Of a stretch of 60,000 nt of DNA, positions 10,512 to 20,000 are shown in pieces. A model generated the notes under the pieces. The model had not been told where the DNA came from, ran no database searches, and worked only from the letters and a program-made list of their open reading frames with translations. The stretch is from Nematostella vectensis (taxonomy: Eukaryota > Cnidaria > Anthozoa > Actiniaria > Edwardsiidae), in assembly GCF_932526225.1 (NCBI RefSeq), contig NC_064048.1, forward strand, positions 8,396,515-8,456,514, given 5' to 3'. A program made the translations under genes and the position numbers. The stretch's first letter is position 1. Every line of letters starts with the position of its first letter.

Positions 10512-10631
10512 CAGTGGCGTAGCCAGGGGGGCCCCTTCTATCAGCCAAAAATACAGCAGGATTTTTCAGGAGAAAATGCCTTTAAAAGGCCTTTTGGGCC
10601 CCTTCTGTTAACAACCCTGGCTACGCCACTG
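10512..10631. mobile_element. 120-bp TIR element, GGCGTAGCCAGG type
   Basis: Begins CAGTGGCGTAGCCAGGG and ends CCCTGGCTACGCCACTG, perfect 17-bp inverted ends. Internal sequence with CAGCCAAAAATACAG recurs near 8505 and 35205. No clear target duplication. Confidence 0.85.
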
Positions 10632-11905
10632 TCCACAACGGACAGAGCTAAGACAAACACAGAGGTTTAGGTATTTGATGTGGCGAGAAGATTTAGGCTC
10701 TAAGTCGACTTTTCTATATAATATATAAAATTATAATATTATTATATTATTCTCACATTTGTTTTCAAGCTTTATTGTGCTTTACGGACGTCTGAATTTA
10801 CGAAGACTTTATTTCTATTCTTCACGATTCATTTAATTAGTGCGGCTTTATTGAATGAACTGAAAAAATTCCACCACATGAATAGGGTTATGCTAGGTTA
10901 CATTAGTGATTCCGAACCTAAGGCTAAAACATGAAAACGGGAGTCCTTTTATTTTCTCTTTAAAGCAGTATTTGTGGTACCGTTATCGGTTTTTACACCA
11001 CTTCCATTTCTTAAAATTTGATGCTCTGTGCTTTGACAAAATACACCTGGCTAGGTGTGTGTTTCAGAAGAACAAAGTGCCAATCAATATATATAAGAAA
11101 TCGGACGTCACATTAGAGACTCTTAAAATACCTAATATAAAAATAAATTATATCTGGCTAGACACTAAAGGGCATTCCTCCTACCATAACCACGGCTCCA
11201 TCATTTAAACACCCACAGATTTGCATTTTCCAATTTATTTCGCGATTTGCACTCTATCTGTAAGCTTTCTCTGTAATCGCTTTATAATATTGTATTTACT
11301 CAGGAGGTTTGCTATCTTATTGAAATAAATATAGGTAAATACACGCTACTCTCTTCAGTGAATTCGATACGAAAAGCGATGATGATATTACTATATACTC
11401 TGTAAGATTTTGCTCAACATTCATTCAACAGTCTCCCCTATCTAAAGAACCCCTCCCATATATAATTAACGCCCTCCCCCTAAGCTTTCAAGTTTGTATT
11501 GAACGCCCCTCTCTAATAAACGTTTCCCTCTATTTAACGCCTCCCGCGTTTCGCTTCAACTTTTCTATATAATAATATACAAGATTCTTAAGTGAATAAT
11601 ATGATATCAACTCTGTTATAGCTAATCAAATATAGCTGATAACGGTAAATGTTTTCTTTGAAAATCCCTTGTCCCAGTATACACAAATGGTAGCCATTCT
11701 TGACTTGCAAACCCACAAACCATTTAGCGCACTTTGCCCCCCGCGCATGCAATCTTACGAAGCAAAACTCTTGTCATTACTTGTACACTTTACAGCAAGT
11801 CTTACCACGTGAGGCCTCACATCAGTCAAGCACACATCATCTATGCGCGCATGCGTGGTCACGAGGCGAAACTTTTGTCTGTTGTTCCCAATAACTTAAT
11901 TACCG

Positions 11906-12695
11906 CTAGAACGGGAACCTGTAATGGGACGGGACCTCACCGAAGATTTTCCAGAAGGAAAATATAAACATGAGAAGGAATATAATGAAGAAGACACGAT
12001 CCATTACGATGCAATAGAAACTCCAGAACTCACGATCCCGGGCGGAACACGTGTTGCGTAGACTGTGGCGACCAAGCTCTCTGAAGCCATCCGCGATCTT
12101 GGAAAACTGAGGCGAGTCAAATGTGTCATACGGCTTTTTTTGGTCAAGGACGTTGACGTTAGGAGTGCTTGACAGCTCGCTGTAGCAGTTATTCACACGG
12201 TACATGCGTGCGCCGAGTAACTTGCTCTGCCGTTTCTCGATGTCATCAAGCTTGAAGTTGATAGCTTTGGGTATCTCGACCTCGGAGCCAGATTCTTCGA
12301 TCTTGATGCAAAGACAGCGCGCAAGATAGTGTAGAATGAATACTCGGACCCACTGAGGCATTTCGCAGTCCTTGTATAAGTTCAATGAGACGGTATTCGC
12401 GATCAGGCATCCTCCGATTTGAAACATACCAATAAGAAGCATCGACATTAGGATCGGAGTGGCGTCGGAAGTGACCGGAATCTGATCGGAAATATTCAAG
12501 ATGATGACGGACATTGCGAAGAAGGACTCGATGACCAGAGTGATCCGCTCGCCGAATTCAGGGGGAAGCATGAATGTCATGACACTCAGCCCGGTCAGGA
12601 CCAGGCACGGGATGATGATGTTGAACAGATAGAAGCCAGGGTCGCGGCGAAGGTGGATGTAGAAGGATAATGTTGGGTAGGGCTCGGGACAGCAG
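11906..12695 (-). CDS. Alternative terminal exon: second M1-M4 pore domain
   Basis: An intact 790-nt exon following the acceptor tttttttttag. It starts with the split codon of SCCPEPYP in the same phase as the terminal exon at 16268-17024 (both lengths leave remainder 1). It encodes the loop C vicinal cysteines, M1 ([12 protein letters not shown]), the GERITL pore mouth, M2, M3, a cytoplasmic loop and M4, ending SHYRFPF and TAG. No ligand-binding exon lies between it and 16268, so its only visible upstream partner is the eight-exon receptor. Splicing exon 7 (19908-20014) to this exon would give a 506-aa subunit. M2 has Glu at 6', Phe at 9' and Asn at 17', all unusual for nicotinic subunits. 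The alternative explanation is a partial tandem duplicate, but there are no stops or frameshifts. Confidence 0.8.
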
Positions 12696-12953
12696 CTAAA
12701 AAAAAACAAACAAAAAAAAAGCAAATCACATACAGCTCATGTTAAACATCACGAGCGCTAATGTGGTAAACATGTATTATAGTGTGACGCGCGCTAGTGT
12801 GACCACCAAGACAAGTCTGATATTATGACGCACGCCAATGGTTTTGATTGACGATGAATTTTATTAAGTTCATAAAGTTAATAGTAAGATTCTGTCGTGT
12901 TTTGATGCGCACTAAATTTATTTGCCACTTTGTACGGCTAGCATACCCGTGTT

Positions 12954-13127
12954 CTAGCGATTTGTTTTCTCTTTGAAAGGGATTTCTGGTTCACCAGTAT
13001 AGTTGGCGTAGTGAAGTTCATAAATAGGCGCGTCCTTATTAGTTATTCCTATAACTGTCAAGGTGAACACGATAGCGTGCAGGGCACCTAACACGGATAT
13101 CAAAGGATTGTCATGGGAGTTTTTCTG
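12954..13127 (-). CDS. Possible exon with a hydrophobic segment, unassigned
   Basis: A strong acceptor (ctttttttgcag, with a second CAG directly after it) opens a frame of about 57 codons. It has a hydrophobic stretch (ISVLGALHAIVFTLTVIGI), then a polar, glycosylatable part (ANYTG), and TAG at 12956-12954. An internal gtgaac could be a donor. Its phase does not fit the 11906-12695 exon. I do not recognise it; it could be a terminal exon of an unseen gene or chance. Confidence 0.2.
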   Translation of the reverse strand, partial: QKNSHDNPLISVLGALHAIVFTLTVIGITNKDAPIYELHYANYTGEPEIPFKEKTNR

Positions 13128-13564
13128 CTGCAAAAAAAGAGGAGACGCCTGGAATGGGCTCCTGTTGCTGGAATAGAGAAATAAAAAAGGTTGATATGGG
13201 GGTACGTTGTGAGTGTTTGGATGGATAAAAACCACATAAAAATCAAAATGTTTTCTGCAGCAAAGACGTTAATTCCCCATTCCTCGTGCAAGTATGAGGA
13301 TATATACTTGAGGATTTATATTGTTTGAAGAGATTTTGCATCACTTGTTCGTTTGCATTCGTTTTCGTCCGAGCATATTGTTTTGTCTCTTAGTTATTTT
13401 TGTTCTTAAGGTTGTTTGGTTCTCTGTTCGTTTGTTCAAGTGGCCATTTTGTCATCCAACTGCAAAATACCAAGTGAAAAAAAATAATTACTATCGTATC
13501 GGTGCTATAGAGGGAATTTTTCGGGAGTTCAGCATGTTATGTGCCTTCCAATATTAAATGAAAA

Positions 13565-13671
13565 CAAGAGATCATAAGATAAGAGAGGGACACTTTGGTA
13601 TTACCCGCGCGCCATGTCGATTCCGAATCCGGCTATTTTTAGTAACCACCACCCCACCACTGCGCGTGAGC
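13565..13671. repeat. Left arm of a large inverted repeat
   Basis: About 107 bp, nearly identical to the reverse complement of 14292-14399 (shared GGACACTTTGGTATTACCC / AAGACACTTTGGTATTACCC and CGCGCGCCATGTCGATTCCG). The pair encloses about 620 bp and may be a long-TIR element of about 835 bp with no transposase gene. Confidence 0.88.
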
Positions 13672-14291
13672 ATTTTTACTCACCCTACCCCCTGCGCTTT
13701 GGCATTTACATCTTGTTATTTGCCGCTGTTTTGTGACTCGAGACCGATAAAAAACCACCCTATTTGCACAAATACCATCGAAAATTTCATTCTAGCATCA
13801 AGGATACGGGCAGTTGCGGTTTATTAAGGGGATGTAGTACTTCGAGGATTGCAAGATTTCGAAAACGAGACTTCATTCAAAATCAAGAGCGGAAAACCTC
13901 GTACTTCAAACACCGTTTTCGCTCTAACTTGCTGCTTTTCGTGGTTTCTCAACATTCATTATCTTCCTAATGGTCAAACGAAATCTGTAAGTTAGACATT
14001 AGATATGATATTGATTTTTGTGAATATTCCGGTGAAATGAGAAGGAATCCAGGAAAAATACATTTCATAAAACTATCCTTGTAGCGAGGGAATGCATTTT
14101 TGTGATGATCAAAGCCAGCAAGCTATTCAGGGATTTAGCTTTCTGTGATCATATTTGCCAATCTTGCTTACCTAAAAAAGACTTGTTTTCTTCTTCCGAG
14201 TTATTTTACATGATCTCTTTTCATTCCTATCGGGTTGGCGAAATAACAACACGCAACCCACGGGGAAGTAGGACAAAATAAAAGGAGCAAA

Positions 14292-14399
14292 TCCTCACGC
14301 GCAGTGGTGGGGTGGTGGTTACTAAAAATAGCCAGATTCGGAATCGACATGGCGCGCGGGTAATACCAAAGTGTCTTTCTCTTATCTTATGCTCTCTTG
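14292..14399. repeat. Right arm of a large inverted repeat
   Basis: Reverse-complement partner of 13565-13671. The bases just outside (GATGAAAACAATAACAATGGTGTGG) resemble a segment at about 44957, suggesting a shared element edge. Confidence 0.88.
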
Positions 14400-15902
14400 A
14401 TGAAAACAATAACAATGGTGTGGCTGACAAGAGCTTTTTAAGTTTCTATTTTATTGTCAAAATCTACACGAGACACTAAAAAAAACTCGTTTAAAGCATA
14501 CCTTATTTTGTAATCAATGTCATGTCAATCTCTCTTCTTGCCTGTTTGGGATTTATGTCACGTCTTCTCTTGTCAAGATTTTTTGTCACGCCTGTCTTTG
14601 GCCTGCGTTACGGTCAAATGTGATGGTATGTCACGCAACGTAGCACCTTTGCATACGGCTTTACTACTTACCTTGCCATATATGGTGATATCACGTCATG
14701 GTATCCATCCTTGTCACGTGTCATGTTTATATCGTTCGTCGTCTTTTCTGTTAATTTGTCACGAAATCTCATCTATATACCTTCTCAGTAAAAGCGACTG
14801 ATGCCAGAACTACTATTTATTTTCAAATTCGAAAACGAAGTTGACCCGAATACACCTAGAACCAATATAGCTTTGGAAGCTAGAATGTTTAACAAAGAAA
14901 TCTCTAGATACGCCGCTAACCAGTTTTGTCTGCAGTCGTAAGTTCGTCGCTGAGTTTATCTATACTCCACCACCTTCAAATGCAAAAAATTTTATTTGTC
15001 CGTTTTATTACCCATAGATGAAAATGTCCCGAAATTGATATCAGATTTTGTTTGTTTTTTTCTTCAAAAACTGCAAAAGTTCAACGTTAGTTAGGACAAC
15101 ACTTATCATTTAAAGAATAGTTAACAAACATTTATATCACGCGTTAATTTACTGCACCCATTTTATTTATTTTCCCTGCATGCAACACATCACTGTATTC
15201 AGTTTATTTTCCATAAACAGTAACCGCAATCGAAAAAAATACTGATGAGAAGAAACGCCCCTAACCTAGGGTGGGGCTTTCCACTTTGCTATTTCCCTTC
15301 GCTAGACATATTAACAGAGAAGATTCTGGAACCCACTAGGCCGCCCTAAATTAAGTGTCAATGCAAGCGGACGTCTTTTACTTATAACTACCTATTACAA
15401 CTTACCGTTACTTTCAGAGCTAAGATATACAACTAAAAGTATTTTGTGTACTTCCACCTGTCTCGAACAAACGTGACTAATTATTACTCTATTGATACAA
15501 ATACGCTATCAAAAAAGCTGTACATTAATTGTAAAACAGACAAACTTTATGTTTCAAATATCTATCGAAGCATGGAAATCAAAGTCCGTCTCTCTATAGA
15601 AAGCTATTTACATTTATAGTAACACACCAAAGGATGTAACGGGTTCGGGGCATTGTCTTGTCTTGTCTTGTCTTTGTATCTAGACAAATAGTACACACTA
15701 GTACATACTCTATTAAGAGAGCTTCTGTGTTGTTTGCTGGTTGAAACCAAGATCAAACTGACGAGCGACCGTCATAAATTGTAACCCTATTTATAAATTG
15801 AAGTCTCCTGAGGCCGAACAGAAATTCATTTGGATCTGCATGGAAATTTGCTTCTATAATACTTTAACTGATATCTAAGTGATTCGCTTCTTCTTCTGAG
15901 CT

Positions 15903-16111
15903 TTAAGGGCACGTTCTTTTTACTCGTCATTTAGGAATGAGAATGATTCGAATAGAAAAAAGCGCGTTCTTTATCCCGCGTTCCCATTCCGGAATAATAA
16001 AGTCCACTCCATCCATTCTGCAACCTGTAGCTGAACGACTCGAACGCCATTCTGAACATTCTATACCAACCATTCCAATTTCAGTATGATAGAAAAAAAA
16101 ACGCGCCCTAA
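15903..16111. mobile_element. TIR element of about 209 bp
   Basis: Begins TTAAGGGCACGTTCTTTTT and ends AAAAAAACGCGCCCTAA. It is rich in ATTCC/GGAAT motifs inside and shows no coding capacity. Lies just beyond the minus-strand receptor's proximal pore exon. Confidence 0.7.
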
Positions 16112-16267
16112 GCCGTCAAGAAGACATAATTCAAAGGCGTTTGGAGAATTGATAAGAGTGTAAGATATTTCCAGAGTACTGATGTTATTATCTTTCACGC
16201 CGAGCTGTACCCTGTTTCCTCGTCTGGTCCAAGGTTTTCTCTCTTCAAATGCTCTTTTGTTTTCTAG

Positions 16268-17024
16268 CTAAAAGATCCCGTAATGCTCTGGGACCTGGGA
16301 AAATATCATCCCGGATGACACTATGAATGCGACGATGAAGACGAGTAAAAACATTCGGTCCACAATACGCGAGGTGAAGATCCAAAAATCCTTGTTAATT
16401 TTAGCCTCGACTTCAAGCTGAGAGCAGCGTGCAACCGCAGCCATCCCATCAGCGATCTTCCCCAAGTGATGGTCCGTCAGAGAGGGACTGGACTGATGCG
16501 AAAGTAACGGCGAAGTCGGCGAACTTCCGGTTCTTGACTCGCTATGCTTCTTGGCAACGTTGTAGAGCTTTTTCTCTAGGGTGTCTAGCTTCATGAAATC
16601 TTTATCCACGTCTGATTTCGGGTGGCCTGTGTCGATGCATAGCATCCTTGCAAGGTAATGCAAGAACACTACGCGAACCCACTGAGGCATAGGATATAGC
16701 TTATACAAGTTCAGACTGATACAGTTCGCGACTAACGCACCGCCTATTTCACACATGGAAATTAACAAGAACTTGACGATGAGGGGCGTGTTATCGGACG
16801 TGACCGGGACACTATCGGACACCATGAGGACGACGAAGGACAGGGCGAGGAATGATTCGATGACGAGGGTGACTCTTTCGCCTATTTCCGGCGGAAGTAC
16901 GAAGGTGAGGACAGCGAGGGAGGTGATGACAAGGCAAGGGATGATGATGTTGTACAGGAAGAAGCCAGGCTTGCGGCGAAGGTGCAGGTAAAACGTCACA
17001 TCCGGGTACGGCTCTGGGCAACAA
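16268..17024 (-). CDS. Minus-strand receptor exon 8: proximal pore domain
   Basis: Acceptor acactccag. It encodes SCCPEPYP, then M1, M2, M3, a Ser-rich cytoplasmic loop and M4, ending EHYGIF and TAG at 16270-16268. M2 after GER reads [12 protein letters not shown]: Glu at 6', Leu at 9'. Confidence 0.95.
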
Positions 17025-20000
17025 CTGGAGTGTAATACACAATGAAGGAGGGACGTGAGAATATGGGGTGTTTTAAATGGAGGATTTGCTTTGATCATAC
17101 GAGACTGCTTATAATGGGTGGATAAAATTATAATGGTTGGATAAAATTTGATGCATGTTAACTTGAAAGACAGACACGCAGATGGATACCCTCTGCGCAG
17201 AGCTTTCTGTGTCGCTCGTTTACTTTGCTCTACATCAAAGCAATGTAAACGATGGACACGTGAAGCTCTGCGCAGGATGACAACAGATAGACGGACATAG
17301 AGACAGACAAACAGCCAAGAAGACGGTCGGACAAGCGAGCGGACGGACAAAAGAACGGACGGATAGACAGATAGCAGACGGCGTGGGTACGTGATAGAAA
17401 ATCAATGTTGTGAATTACCATGATCAGGGAATGATGGATAGTTGTGGACTTAACGGTGTTTAAGGTGTCCGTGTTCGCATTTCATGCTAGACGTGTGATT
17501 GCGGTAACAAATAAAATAATATTATAAGTGCAACAAATTACAGGTATTGAAAGCAAGCTTCATTGTGGCTTATCAATGGCTTATCGGGGATTTTTATAAA
17601 GAACTGTGAGTTTCATATGAAGTTCCGTGGGACACAAGTTATTGCTCTGCACTGACGTGACTTTAAAAACAGAAGCGTGCTTTCAACGTCACCCCATTCT
17701 GCAATTGTTCAACTCTTACATCGGTAGCCACTGATAGGTAACAAACTTTCCGGTATATAAGCAGCTTATTAATACAAAAATATTCTTTAAACCGCATAAG
17801 TTTTAGTCTTTTAGACGCCTCGCCGTTTATTCAAAAATCAAAACCAGTGAAACAGAAAGGCTTTTAAGCCTTAAAAGAGACTCTGAGGACAGTCACCTCT
17901 TTTTTCTCGGCGGCTTGCATTAAGAAATCACTTGACAGTTTGGTTGGCAAACTCCCGCGTGTTCAGTGTCAAAATAAAACAACAAACAGCTTATTCAGCA
18001 CTAACGAATAAACCAGAAAGTTTATTTGTCGTAATTTAGCGTGTGTTTATTTTTTACTTGAATTCGCCACCCACAAAGTCACGTGACTTCTTCGTTACAA
18101 GTCGCCTTTATGCTCAATATAAGCAAATTGTTCATAAAGGGTAATTATCGTAAGGTTGAAAAATTGTAAAATATCGTGTAGAGGTCTTTTAAAGAAGAAC
18201 TTAAGATTATAGAATTAGTAAATTAGCAGTAGAGATTAGAGCTTAAAACTATATTTTTTTTACAAAATGCATTGTTACTTTTTACTCTCTCATTTCAAGT
18301 TATAAGGAATTACTTATCAGAGGTTATTCAGCAAAATTGCTACTTTATTATCTTGTTATATTCATCTAGCTTTCCTAGTAATTATTAGAAGTATTTTAAT
18401 CATGAGCGCATTTACCTGTCAGGTTTATCCAGTTTTCTTGGTCGGCAAAATCATTCGAAGGTCGGCACTTATGATCAAAACCTGTTATCTGTGTTAGCGT
18501 TTAGCCTCCTCCGCAGGCATGTCTATTTGCAAGACAACACAAGAAAACAGCGAGCACTCGGACCGAACCCGAAAGAGCGCGTACCCCCTCCCCGATATCA
18601 ATATTTGGGTGACCTTCATACCCACTCGGCCGACCTCTTGGAGACCTGGGTCTAAGGGCTTTTCAAGATCAGTGAGAAAAAGATTTGACCAAGCGATCAA
18701 GTTTTTCTAACAAATTTTGGCCGCAAGTCTTAAATTGACAGGAATCAGCATTTTTTTTTTTACCATGTTTTCTGGAGATCCGGGAGCGGGAAAACTTTAG
18801 CTCTTCTAAATATGGGCATCAATGCCCATATAAGGCAATACATACGAAGTACACTATATGTAGGGAATATGTTTGATATGGAATTCCCCGAATTTGTCTC
18901 GCCACAGGAACCCCGCTAGCGAAAAGCTGTTTAACTGCGAAAAAGAGCGTTTTATCCGCCTGTGGAGAGGGCTAGTTAGCGTTTTGGTCATGAAAAATGA
19001 TTCCTTCAAAAAATTCTGCACGGTATATATTTCTTTTAACATTTCTCGCGCGTCTTCAGTTTTCGGTTTATTTTTCGGTCGCAAAGTCTTTGAAATAAAA
19101 CTTTAAAAAAACTTTAAAAAACTTTAAAAAAGTTTTAGGTTGCTTCAGTTTCAATTATCTTAGTTTGTACAGTTTTGTTTTCGTTTTGTTGACTGTTCAC
19201 ACAATAGCCGTTTTAACTGTTTTCGAGCGTTCATGAAATTGTCCATTTTTTGTTTATTTTTCTGTTGAGTACAATCAGGGAAGTGTAATCAATTTCAAAA
19301 ACTCAAATTAACGAAGAGAAACGAACATAGAAAAATCGTTTAATTTATGCAGTTGCCATTCCATCTCTTACACTTCCCTGGTACAATTTCGTTTTTTTAG
19401 TTCATCAGTATGTTTTTTGTTTAATAGTATTACACAGGCTATGAGTTTGCATCCTCGCCCCCTCAGCCAGTGAAAGCCGAGCAGGGCCTGGGATACTGTT
19501 AGTGTGGTTACTCGTTAGTTTGCGTTATACATGCAAGTAGGCATGCAGAAACGAGGCAAGCAGAAATGTTGCAGTCACAGTGCAAGTTTAAGTACGAGAG
19601 TAAGAATACAACTGGTGCAATTTCAACAAATAAAACATCATCATCATATTTACATTTTGCATATCGTGTGTTCTTTATAGACAAATATTTTATCAGGGAA
19701 AATATTGAACGGTAATTTTATACGTGTTGATAGTATTTTAAACAGTTAATTTCCCTGAAAACTCTCTTTATTGGTACCGTTACCAATGTCGCTGCGTCTC
19801 TTTCCAGAACGAACTGTATAGGAATTTATCCCCTCCCTGTCCACCTTACGCAAAACGCGGGTCCTTTTCTATCTATAGGGGGAGGTGTGGGGGAGGGGTT
19901 CTCATACCTGAATGTGTTGACATTGCGTTTGGCTTTTGCAGATATGAGCTGGAACTCAGAGCTTTTCATGTAGAATTTCAGATCTGCCTGGTCTAGCATT

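Larger units (their letters stand above)
9700..11905. other. Intergenic, no gene recognised
   Basis: Contains the duplicate of the protease promoter region, a poly-C run at about 10276-10300, a 120-bp TIR element (10512-10631) and AT-rich sequence. An open frame at 10906-11208 shows no recognisable domain. Confidence 0.6.
12696..16267. other. Interval between the two alternative pore exons
   Basis: If the distal exon is used, this is intron sequence. It holds the doubtful exon at 12954-13127, a pair of long inverted repeats (13565-13671 and 14292-14399) and a TIR element (15903-16111). No ligand-binding-domain exon was found in it on either strand. Confidence 0.65.

Noticed and set aside
11906-12695. 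Separate complete receptor gene
   Set aside because: No signal peptide, ligand-binding or Cys-loop exon was found between it and 16268. It is better explained as an alternative terminal exon or partial duplicate.
16755-16991. Plus-strand and minus-strand frames over the pore exon
   Set aside because: They are shadows of the receptor exon at 16268-17024 in other frames.
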